Source of the DNA: an uncultured Burkholderiales bacterium
GTDB lineage: Bacteria > Pseudomonadota > Gammaproteobacteria > Burkholderiales > Burkholderiaceae_E
Assembly: GCA_903923345.1 (NCBI GenBank)
Contig: CAIXXI010000349.1
Coordinates: forward strand, 1-5,581
DNA: 5,581 nt
Reading direction: 5' to 3'
Positions 1 to 5,432 of the stretch are shown piece by piece. The notes beneath the pieces were generated by a model. That model ran no database searches and was not told the DNA's origin. It worked only from the letters and a program-made list of their open reading frames with translations. The first letter of the stretch is position 1. The number at the start of each line of letters is the position of its first letter. The translations under genes and the position numbers were made by a program.

Positions 1-446
1 CGGCATTCATTCTGGAGTGGATCGAACGAAAGCATCCGTCGCCACCGCTGATGCCGGTCGACACTGACCTCTACCTGACAGCGCGCCGCTACATGGTGTT
101 GAGCGATGGCTTATGCGATGCCGCGCTGCTGCTGTTCTTCGAGCGGCTGCGTGATCGGAGCCATCGCAGTGAACCCTGGATGAGCCGACAACTGCGCAAG
201 GTTGACGGCGCGCTGGCAGCCTTGGCGCGCGACATCGGGGATCGGCCCTACGCGGTGGGCGATCAACTCACACTGGCAGATATTTCGGTGGCTGCGCCCT
301 TAGGCTGGCTGGCGGTCAGGGCGCCGGATATCGACTGGGCGGCGCGCCATCCCAACCTGGCCAACTACTACGAGGCACTCTCGCAGCGGGAGTCGTTTCG
401 CCAGACTGTGCCCTCTGCGCAAGTGCTGCGTGACCCGGTGGTCTGA
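1..446 (+). CDS. Glutathione S-transferase family protein, YibF-like (5' end missing)
   Basis: This is the 3' part of a GST-family gene. The frame is open from base 3 and ends in TGA at 444-446, so the ATG at 51 is internal and not the start. The visible protein begins AFILEWIERKHPSPPLMP, which matches the end of the thioredoxin-like GST N-domain (the 'I.EYI...P.PPLLP' stretch) leading into the all-helical C-domain. Within the C-domain, the LSDGLCDAALL stretch, the GDQLTLADISVAAPLGWL helix (the usual N-capping 'LTLADI' motif of GSTs) and the HPNLANYYEALSQRESFRQTVP end resemble E. coli YibF. The glutathione-contacting N-terminal residues lie outside the window, so catalytic competence cannot be judged. 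Family members are cytosolic glutathione-dependent enzymes, and the YibF substrate is not established to my knowledge. It lies 8 bp upstream of trhO and is probably co-transcribed with it. Confidence 0.88.
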   Translation, partial: AFILEWIERKHPSPPLMPVDTDLYLTARRYMVLSDGLCDAALLLFFERLRDRSHRSEPWMSRQLRKVDGALAALARDIGDRPYAVGDQLTLADISVAAPLGWLAVRAPDIDWAARHPNLANYYEALSQRESFRQTVPSAQVLRDPVV

Positions 447-454
447 GCGGCTCC

Positions 455-1204
455 ATGTCCATCCTGAATCTCGCGGCCTATCGGTTCTGGCCCATCGACG
501 ATCCGCTTGCGGTTCGCCTGAGCCTGCTGGAGCAGGGCGCAGCTCTGGGCGTTCTCGGCACGGTGCTGGTCACCCCTGAGGGGCTCAATGCCTTTCTGGC
601 CGGTGAAGAAGCGCCGTGTCGGGCGATGCTTGAAGTGCTGCGCGGCGTGCCGGGATTCGCATCGCTCGAAGCCAAGGAGAGCTGGTCGGATTCGATGCCG
701 TTCAAACGGTTCAAGGTCAAGCTCAAGCGGGAAATCATCCGCATGGACCATCCGACCATCCGTCCGGTCCTGGGCCGTGCACCCGCAGTCGATGCGCAGA
801 CCCTGGCCAGATGGCTCGATCAGGGCCACGACGATGACTCGCGCCCGGTGGTCCTGCTCGATACCCGCAACGACTTTGAAGTCGATCACGGCCGATTCGC
901 CGGAACCCTCGATTGGAGAATCCGGCGTTTCACCGAATTCCCGTCAGCCCTCACGCAACATCGTGAGGCGCTGCAAGGCAAGACCGTGGTCACCTATTGC
1001 ACCGGCGGTATCCGCTGCGAAAAGGCCGCGCTCTTCATGCAGGAGCTGGGTGTTGACCATGTGCTGCAACTGGATGGCGGCATCCTCAAGTACTTTGAGC
1101 AGACCGACGGCCGTCACTTCGAGGGGCGCTGTTTTGTGTTTGACGAGCGGCAATCGCTTGAGCCGGATCTGTCGCCCGCTCGGGCCGATGAGGTGATTCG
1201 ATGA
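455..1204 (+). CDS. trhO: tRNA uridine(34) hydroxylase, TrhO/YceA family rhodanese protein (short form)
   Basis: A 249-residue protein of the TrhO (YceA, formerly UPF0176) family. Family members install 5-hydroxyuridine at U34 of tRNAs in an oxygen-dependent reaction. The N-terminal domain (about 1-100) carries the family's GTVLVTPEGLNAFLAG stretch and FKRFKVKLKREIIRM. The rhodanese domain (about 110-220) has LLDTRNDFEVDHGRFAGT and the active-site loop VTYCTGGIRCEKA, with the catalytic Cys at 182 and a second Cys at 188. HFEGRCFVFDERQSL closes the domain. E. coli TrhO is about 350 residues with a Cys-rich C-terminal tail. This protein stops shortly after FVFDER and has no such tail, as in short homologues often annotated only as sulfurtransferase or rhodanese. 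The ATG at 455 follows the GST stop by 8 bases with only a weak Shine-Dalgarno (GAGCGG), suggesting translational coupling. Its last 119 bp overlap the convergent PilZ gene. Confidence 0.87.
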   Translation: MSILNLAAYRFWPIDDPLAVRLSLLEQGAALGVLGTVLVTPEGLNAFLAGEEAPCRAMLEVLRGVPGFASLEAKESWSDSMPFKRFKVKLKREIIRMDHPTIRPVLGRAPAVDAQTLARWLDQGHDDDSRPVVLLDTRNDFEVDHGRFAGTLDWRIRRFTEFPSALTQHREALQGKTVVTYCTGGIRCEKAALFMQELGVDHVLQLDGGILKYFEQTDGRHFEGRCFVFDERQSLEPDLSPARADEVIR

Positions 1205-1985
1205 TCGGTTTGCGGCTTTTGAGCCTTCGCTGAGCCGAATCGACGTACATCTGAACCGCGCGGCCACTGGCTGGGTCGATGCGTGAAAAATGGCAGCCAA
1301 CCCGGATCCGAGCGTCAGGGTCGGTATGGAATGTGCCGGGCGCCTGGGTGTCGGTGATCAGCAGTGCACACCGTATCGGTACCGTGCCCGCAAGTTCCAG
1401 CCGGCAGTCTTCCAATATTTGGCCCGGGATCGGCGCTTCGCCTGCCAACAGGGGCCATCGAAAGGCCAACCCGGTGGCTGACAGATCGGCCACGTGCACC
1501 CGACGCTCAGCAGCGGGTTCATCGGGCGTGGCCAACCACAAGGATGCAGGTGCGAATTCAGGCGGCACGATGCGATAGGCATTGCGTCGCTGGAGCCGAT
1601 AGACCGTCGTCGGCAGCTTCAAGTGCAGCACAGGACCTGCGGCGGCTTCGCCCGCAGGCGTCTGAAGACCCAGCCCGACAGTGGTGAACTGGATCTTCAC
1701 CGCATCGAGCACCGCCACCGCAGTGAGCTTTGTCTGCGTGAACGCATCGACGGACAAACCGCTCGGCAACGGCCGATCAAGGGCGATGGTGATGTGGCCG
1801 GCTGCTTCATCCAAGGCCTGGATGTGGCCGTGAATGCTCTCGATGCCTTCTTGCATCGGATGCAGCACGAGTTCGTTGCCAGCCGAGCAGAGTCGAGACA
1901 GCCATTGGATGCACTCGAGTCGATCCTTGACGGCGAACTGTTCAAGCAGTTGGGTGTCGTACTCCGGCAGCGGGGCAAGTGGCAT
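1086..1985 (-). CDS. ycgR: YcgR-type flagellar brake protein, PilZ c-di-GMP receptor
   Basis: A 299-residue two-domain protein. Residues about 1-125 form a YcgR-type N-terminal domain (PilZN-like), and about 130-250 a PilZ domain. The canonical c-di-GMP ligands are present: the RxxxR motif within QRRNAYRI (Arg134 and Arg138) and the DxSxxG motif as DLSATG (Asp167, Ser169, Gly172). Proteins of this family bind c-di-GMP and then contact the motor to slow or bias rotation at the inner face of the membrane. The ATG at 1985 has AAGG 9 nt upstream and lies 29 bp after the fliT-like gene, so it is likely the last gene of a fliS-fliT-ycgR unit. Oddity: family members are usually about 240-260 residues. 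The last 39 residues here (261-299, rich in R, S, P and Q) are encoded antisense to the 3' end of trhO and do not look like PilZ fold. Function from the motifs is fairly sure; the role of the tail is unknown. Confidence 0.88.
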   Translation of the reverse strand: MPLAPLPEYDTQLLEQFAVKDRLECIQWLSRLCSAGNELVLHPMQEGIESIHGHIQALDEAAGHITIALDRPLPSGLSVDAFTQTKLTAVAVLDAVKIQFTTVGLGLQTPAGEAAAGPVLHLKLPTTVYRLQRRNAYRIVPPEFAPASLWLATPDEPAAERRVHVADLSATGLAFRWPLLAGEAPIPGQILEDCRLELAGTVPIRCALLITDTQAPGTFHTDPDARIRVGCHFSRIDPASGRAVQMYVDSAQRRLKSRKPIIESPHRPERATDPAQAIAARQTQNSAPRSDGRRSAQST

Positions 1986-2014
1986 CGTGCGAAACCTTGA
2001 AGCGGCGAAGCGTC

Positions 2015-2359
2015 TCAGACAGCGGGTTGAGCAGACGACGAGTCGGACTGCGGTCTGCGTGGTGTCAGGAATTCACGCTCGACGCGCAGTGTCCAGGGCA
2101 TGTTCAGGCGCCGGATCGAGGCCTCATTGCGCAGGATCTCGCGCATGATCTGCAGCTTCGTGCCCATCGCCTTCTGGTCGAGTCGGACAGTTCGATTGAG
2201 CGATCGGACTGAATCGATCAGCGCAAGGCATCGGTCCTGCTCCAGACTGACCTGATCCCATTCACCCTCGAGCGCCCAGGTGAGCATCGACTGGCTCACC
2301 GATTCGATCTCACGGTACAGACCAATCAGGCGATCGACATCCTGTTCCTGAGGCGGCAC
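2015..2359 (-). CDS. fliT: FliT-like flagellar export chaperone
   Basis: A 114-residue, mainly helical protein with the FliT-type pattern: LYREIESVSQSMLTWALEGEWDQV, then LEQDRCLALID, then a middle helix and LQIMREILRNEASIRRLNMP. Size and position directly after fliS fit FliT, which in enteric bacteria chaperones the cap protein FliD for export (and there also binds FlhDC). Whether this homologue has any regulatory function cannot be read from the sequence. The start is GTG at 2359-2357, two bases after the fliS TGA. No in-frame ATG is available until about codon 25, and AAGGG lies 10 nt upstream of the GTG, inside the fliS end. The tight spacing argues for translational coupling to fliS. The hydrophilic tail after about residue 100 looks disordered. 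FliT proteins are poorly conserved, so the call rests on pattern plus context. Confidence 0.72.
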   Translation of the reverse strand: MPPQEQDVDRLIGLYREIESVSQSMLTWALEGEWDQVSLEQDRCLALIDSVRSLNRTVRLDQKAMGTKLQIMREILRNEASIRRLNMPWTLRVEREFLTPRRPQSDSSSAQPAV

Positions 2360-2361
2360 GA

Positions 2362-2793
2362 TCAGGCTGCCCTTTGCATCGACGCCCCGGGTGCAGCAGC
2401 GCGAGCAGTCGGTGCGATCGCGCGCCAGGCCTCGGCAATCTGTGTGATCAGGCCTTCGACTTCGGCATAGGCGGCATCATCATGCTTGAGATGACCCTGC
2501 AGCAGTCGCCGCGCGCAGTATTCATACAGCTGAAAGAGCGACTCGCCGATCTCTCCGGTCGAACGATTCACCGCGGTCTTGAGCCCCTCGTCGATCAGGC
2601 GAATGGCTCGTGACGATGCGTCGACCTTTGCGCTCAGGTCGCCGCGGGCCAGGGCGGCGCGGGATTGCCCGATGAGGGTAATGACGCCTGCGAAGAGCAT
2701 CGAGATCAGCTGATGCTGATCCGCACCCAGTGCTGCACTTTCGACAGCCATGCGGCCGTAGGCGGTTGAGGCGGTGGCGTGTTGACCGAACAT
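2362..2793 (-). CDS. fliS: Flagellar secretion chaperone FliS
   Basis: A 143-residue protein from the ATG at 2793, with FliS hallmarks: AYGRMAVESAALGADQHQLISMLFAGVITLIGQSRAAL near the N-terminus, then SSRAIRLIDEGLKTAVN and GESLFQLYEYCARRLL in the middle helices. FliS binds the C-terminal D0 helix of flagellin in the cytosol, preventing premature polymerisation and guiding export. An in-frame ATG at 2823 would add ten residues (MYQTQTTVLI). I prefer 2793 because the conserved Ala-Tyr then falls at residues 11-12, as is usual. A sigma-28 promoter at 2827-2853 would also start transcription at about 2821, leaving no leader for the upstream ATG. Neither start has a strong Shine-Dalgarno, so the longer form remains possible if made from a fliD read-through message. 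The Ala-rich C-terminus (about 126-143) is unremarkable. Confidence 0.9.
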   Translation of the reverse strand: MFGQHATASTAYGRMAVESAALGADQHQLISMLFAGVITLIGQSRAALARGDLSAKVDASSRAIRLIDEGLKTAVNRSTGEIGESLFQLYEYCARRLLQGHLKHDDAAYAEVEGLITQIAEAWRAIAPTARAAAPGASMQRAA

Positions 2794-2826
2794 GATGAGC
2801 ACCGTTGTCTGAGTCTGATACATCGA

Positions 2827-2853
2827 TTATCGGCGGCCCACCGTCAGGCTTGA
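2827..2853 (-). promoter_or_regulatory. Sigma-28 (FliA) promoter upstream of fliS
   Basis: Read on the minus strand this is TCAAGCCT, 11 bases, GCCGATAA. The -10 element (2834-2827) equals the enterobacterial FliA consensus GCCGATAA at all eight positions. The -35 element (2853-2846) matches TAAAGTTT at five of eight positions, and the TCAAG variant is common in FliA promoters. The spacing is the canonical 11. It lies wholly in the gap between the fliD stop (2873) and fliS. The predicted transcription start is about 6-7 bases after the -10, around position 2821, giving a leader of roughly 28 nt before the ATG at 2793. It would make fliS-fliT-ycgR a late (class III) unit independent of fliD. 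Confidence 0.8.
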
Positions 2854-2872
2854 GCCGGAATAGCGGTCGAAA

Positions 2873-4306
2873 TCAGCCGATCTTCGGCAGTCCGGCCAAA
2901 GCGCTTTGCAATTGCGCGCTGTTTTGCTGCGCGGCGGAAAGCTTCGCGTCGAGCGCACTGTATTGGGCGAGCAGGCGCTTCTCCATCGCATCCAGCCTCA
3001 CCTGGAAGGCATCCTCACGCCGTTGCAGGGACGTGCGCCGCGCCTGCCAGGTCGAGGTGGCGTTCGTCACTGCGCCATCGCTGCCAAGCAGCCGATCGCC
3101 CAGCTCGCGAAAGCGCACCATCAAGCCCTTGTCGCTGCCGCCAGTGCCTGCGGCAGACATCAGCGCCTCCAGTCGGGTCGGGTCGCTGGCGGCCGACTTG
3201 AAGGCTGCTGTATTGAATTTCAGCGATCCGTCACGCTGAAGGCTGACCCCAACATCGCCCAGCCGGGACAGCGTGCCACCGGTGACGGTCTCACGAACGA
3301 TCGATCTCACCTGAGACAGAATGCCGACCGCTGAACTGTCGCCCTGCAAAGGGCCTGCTGTTTTGCTGGTTTCATCGAATTTGGTCTGCTCGGCCAGCAG
3401 CGTGTTGAGGCTGTTGTAGGCATCGATGAACTTCTGCATCGAGGCTTGCATGGCGTCCGAATCCGAGCTGATCTCGAGCTGTACCGGTGCCGTCGTGACC
3501 TGCTTGAGCGTCAGATTGATGCCATCCATTGCATCGGTGATGGTGTTGCCACGGGCAGTGAGTGCCACGCCGTCGATGGTGTACTGCGCATCCGCTGCGC
3601 CCTTCATCAGGGTCAGGTTCTGTCCTGAGCCTGACGCAGCGACCGGGTCAAACGCGAGGGCTGACAGGCCTGAGGTGTCGGTTGAATTGCCGTCATCGTC
3701 AGTGGCCTGAATCCGGAAGGCCTGATTGCCACCCGAGGTGGTGCTGCTCACAAACAGTCTGACCTGATCGCCGTCTCGCACGATCGATGCGCGAGCACCC
3801 GAGGACGACGCATTGATCGCATCACGGACTTGCGCCAGGGTCGCATTGGCCGGGATGGTGACGGCCACTTCAGCTCGGCTGGCGTCGGGAGTGAAGCTGG
3901 CTGCCCCACCGGGCTGGGTGCCCATCTGGATGCGCAAGGTGCCTGACCCCACGATGGCGTCGCTGCTGGCGAAGGCCCCACTGGTGACGGTTTGGGACGC
4001 GGCCAGCTTCTGGACTTCGACCGCATGCTGGGTGGCTGCGGCGCCCGAAGACGCCGTCATGTCGACGGCGCTTGCATTGCTGCTCGATGCCTTGACGGTG
4101 CGCCATGAATCGAATCGGGACAGAGATGCTGCCGCGTCTCGAAAGGCCGACAGCTGGCTTTGCAGCTTGCCGTAGGCCGAGATCTTCACATCGATCTTCT
4201 TGACCTCGCCCTGCATCTGCACGATCGGGCGCGACTCGGCCCTCATCAATGCGGAGACCATGCCCTGGACGTCGAGCATGCTGCTGGAGGTGATCGGTGA
4301 GGCCAT
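2873..4306 (-). CDS. fliD: Flagellar filament capping protein FliD (hook-associated protein 2)
   Basis: A 477-residue FliD, a usual length for the family. The N-terminal domain (about 1-105) starts MASPITSSSMLDVQGMVSALMRAES and includes ISAYGKLQSQLSAFRDAAASLS. The FliD C-terminal region (about 235-465) starts at the diagnostic YTIDGVALTARGNTITDAMDGINLTL (residues 242-267), continues through FIDAYNSLNTLL and the LSRLGDVGVSLQRDGSLKFN segment (347-365), and ends in a coiled-coil-like helix (about 420-465). The middle (about 110-230) is the exposed variable part. FliD forms the cap at the filament tip that folds incoming flagellin and also promotes adhesion in some bacteria. The ATG at 4306 has GGAG (4316-4313) 6 nt upstream. 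A terminator hairpin lies between it and the preceding flagellin, so its expression probably depends on read-through unless a promoter I cannot see exists. Confidence 0.97.
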   Translation of the reverse strand: MASPITSSSMLDVQGMVSALMRAESRPIVQMQGEVKKIDVKISAYGKLQSQLSAFRDAAASLSRFDSWRTVKASSSNASAVDMTASSGAAATQHAVEVQKLAASQTVTSGAFASSDAIVGSGTLRIQMGTQPGGAASFTPDASRAEVAVTIPANATLAQVRDAINASSSGARASIVRDGDQVRLFVSSTTSGGNQAFRIQATDDDGNSTDTSGLSALAFDPVAASGSGQNLTLMKGAADAQYTIDGVALTARGNTITDAMDGINLTLKQVTTAPVQLEISSDSDAMQASMQKFIDAYNSLNTLLAEQTKFDETSKTAGPLQGDSSAVGILSQVRSIVRETVTGGTLSRLGDVGVSLQRDGSLKFNTAAFKSAASDPTRLEALMSAAGTGGSDKGLMVRFRELGDRLLGSDGAVTNATSTWQARRTSLQRREDAFQVRLDAMEKRLLAQYSALDAKLSAAQQNSAQLQSALAGLPKIG

Positions 4307-4312
4307 GGCTTA

Positions 4313-4316
4313 CTCC
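4313..4316 (-). promoter_or_regulatory. Ribosome binding site of fliD
   Basis: GGAG on the minus strand, 6 nt before the ATG at 4306. It starts only 7 bases after the T-run of the upstream terminator, so a message starting or processed at the terminator would have a very short leader. Confidence 0.7.
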
Positions 4317-4323
4317 ATCAATG

Positions 4324-4358
4324 AAAAACCGCCGGGCGGGGCAAACCCGATCCGGCGG
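4324..4358 (-). terminator. Rho-independent terminator after the second flagellin gene
   Basis: On the minus strand CCGCCGG (4358-4352) pairs perfectly with CCGGCGG (4335-4329). An inner CGGG/CCCG pairing can form within the 16-nt loop, and the stem is followed at once by five T (4328-4324). It begins 30 nt after the flagellin stop and ends 17 nt before the fliD start. Stem, loop and U-tract are those of an intrinsic terminator. The short U-tract suggests partial rather than full termination. Confidence 0.85.
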
Positions 4359-4388
4359 CCTGGGTGCCCTGTCGGGCGTCTGCGTGCG

Positions 4389-5228
4389 TCAGCGAGGCAG
4401 CAGGGACAGCACCTGTTGCGGAACCTGATTCGACTGCGACAGCATGGCCGTGCCGGCCTGCTGCAGGATCTGAGCGCGTGTCAGTGCGGCGGTTTCTGCT
4501 GCGAAGTCGGCATCCATGATCCGGCTGCGGGCGGCAGTCTGATTTTCCGCACCGACCTGAAGGTTCGCGATGATCGACTCGAAGCGGTTCTGCATCGCAC
4601 CAAAGGTGGCGCGCGCCGAATTCACTTCGTCGAGCGCGGTGTCGATATCGGTCATCGCTGCGGTGGCACCCGCCGTACCGGTGATGCTGGCGGTCGACAC
4701 GATGACGGCCGCGACACCACTTCCCGCTGGAATGTTCGCGGTGCTGATCGACATCTGGTCGGTCGCGGAATTGGTGCCGGCACCGATCTGGAAGGTGAGG
4801 GTGGCCGACGAATTCAGGATCGTGGTGCCATTGAATGTGGTGGCGGCCAGTGTGCGGCTGATCTCTGAGGACAGCTGCTGAAATTCCTGATTCAGGCTGA
4901 CGCGATCGGAGCTGCTGTTGGTCGCATTGTTTGACTGGACGGCCAGTTCGCGCATGCGCTGCAGCATGTCGGTGACCTTGCCCAGAGCGCCTTCTGCTGT
5001 CTGGGCCAGCGAGATGCCGTCGTTGGCATTGCGAATCGCGACGTTCATGCCGCGAACCTGTGCATCCATCCGGTTGGCAATGGCCAGACCGGCTGCGTCG
5101 TCCTTTGCGGAGTTCACGCGAAGACCGCTGGAGAGACGCTGAATCGAGGTTGCCAGTGAGGACTGGCTGGTATTCAGATTGCGCTGCGCGTTGAGCGACT
5201 GGAGGTTGGTGTTGATCACCTGGGCCAT
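4389..5228 (-). CDS. fliC: Flagellin (second, complete copy)
   Basis: A 279-residue flagellin, the filament subunit exported through the flagellar type III apparatus. The N-terminal D0/D1 region (1-about 140) has MAQVINTNLQSLNAQRNL, LSSGLRVNSAKDDAAGLAIANRM and RNANDGISLAQTAEGAL. The C-terminal D1/D0 region (about 195-279) has the ATFGAMQNRFESIIANL helix, RSRIMDADFAAETAALTRAQILQQAGTAML and QVLSLL. Only about 55 Thr/Ala/Ser-rich residues (141-195) separate them, so the exposed D2/D3 domains are essentially absent. The start at 5228 is chosen over an in-frame ATG at 5294 because MAQVINTN is the universal flagellin N-terminus and AGGAG lies 6 nt upstream. The last residues are LLPR, where the neighbouring flagellin has LLRG. 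Tandem duplication with the upstream flagellin is likely. Production is probably limited by an RBS hairpin in the leader and followed by a terminator. Confidence 0.97.
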   Translation of the reverse strand: MAQVINTNLQSLNAQRNLNTSQSSLATSIQRLSSGLRVNSAKDDAAGLAIANRMDAQVRGMNVAIRNANDGISLAQTAEGALGKVTDMLQRMRELAVQSNNATNSSSDRVSLNQEFQQLSSEISRTLAATTFNGTTILNSSATLTFQIGAGTNSATDQMSISTANIPAGSGVAAVIVSTASITGTAGATAAMTDIDTALDEVNSARATFGAMQNRFESIIANLQVGAENQTAARSRIMDADFAAETAALTRAQILQQAGTAMLSQSNQVPQQVLSLLPR

Positions 5229-5254
5229 GAGGTTCTCCTGAAAAGAGGAACCTC
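5229..5254 (-). promoter_or_regulatory. Shine-Dalgarno of the flagellin gene enclosed in a leader hairpin
   Basis: The minus strand reads GAGGTTC (5254-5248), a 12-nt spacer, then GAACCTC (5235-5229), a perfect 7-bp inverted repeat ending on the base before the ATG. After a C-A mismatch the spacer can add three more pairs around a TTTC loop. The Shine-Dalgarno AGGAG (5239-5235) lies entirely in the 3' arm, so the folded leader would hide it. The 5' side also contains GGGAGG, so two GGA motifs are present, which is the core of CsrA sites. Structure is seen directly; regulation is inferred. Confidence 0.55.
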
Positions 5255-5432
5255 CCACAGCCCGATGCCGCTTCAGGTTCCGATGCAGGGACACTGTGGC
5301 TCATGGCGAATACGTCCGGTGCGTCGAAAAGCGCTGCAATTGCGGGTCAATTCAAGACAGTCAGGTCGCGTCGCCGAGGCGCCGGGACGCCTGCATTCAG
5401 GCGCCCGGCGCGGGCTGCTACTGCGTTTGTCC
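5255..5432 (-). other. Inter-flagellin spacer without a gene
   Basis: The roughly 200 bases between the two flagellin genes hold the large hairpin at 5380-5410 and the leader hairpin, but no credible coding region. No sigma-28 (GCCGATAA) or clean sigma-54 (GG-N10-GC) element is visible on the minus strand. The second flagellin is therefore either transcribed from the promoter of the first, outside the window, or from a promoter I do not recognise. Confidence 0.5.
5380..5410 (-). terminator. GC-rich hairpin downstream of the first flagellin, possible terminator or RNA-stabilising stem
   Basis: The minus strand reads CGCCGGG CGCCTG, loop AATG, CAGGCG, a single bulged T, CCCGGCG. This is a 13-bp stem broken by one bulge, extendable by one further G-C pair at the base. 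It starts about 22 bases after the TAA of the first flagellin. There is no T-run after it, so it is a poor intrinsic terminator and could equally protect the 3' end of the flagellin message from exonucleases. Confidence 0.6.

Noticed and set aside
588..1196. Second plus-strand frame of about 200 codons within trhO
   Set aside because: Arg/Ser-rich out-of-frame shadow; trhO in the other frame has a complete family signature and active site.
1210..1236. Direct repeat GGCTCA and short inverted repeat CGGCT/AGCCG near the trhO end, as a possible terminator
   Set aside because: Only 4-5 base pairs, lies inside the ycgR coding region, and has no proper stem plus T-run.
2805..3334. Plus-strand open frames opposite fliD and fliS
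   Set aside because: They lie antisense to well-supported genes, have no family resemblance, and follow the codon bias of the opposite strand.
4644..4651. ACCGATAT on the minus strand resembling a sigma-28 -10 box that could drive fliD
   Set aside because: Lies inside the flagellin coding region some 340 bp before fliD, with mismatches and no convincing -35 box.
5229..5294. Longer flagellin with an in-frame ATG at 5294
   Set aside because: The extra 22 residues are not flagellin-like, whereas MAQVINTN at 5228 is the conserved N-terminus with a good Shine-Dalgarno.
4318..5304. Long open frame of about 328 codons on the minus strand in another frame over the second flagellin
   Set aside because: Composition (S, R, Q, H-rich, no recognisable fold) is that of a GC-driven shadow of the flagellin coding frame.
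5335..5350. Possible sigma-54 or sigma-70 element upstream of the second flagellin (minus strand TTGACC, five bases, TTGCA)
   Set aside because: The nearly invariant GG of the -24 box is TG here, and no -10 of acceptable quality follows at 16-18 bases for sigma-70. Too weak to call.
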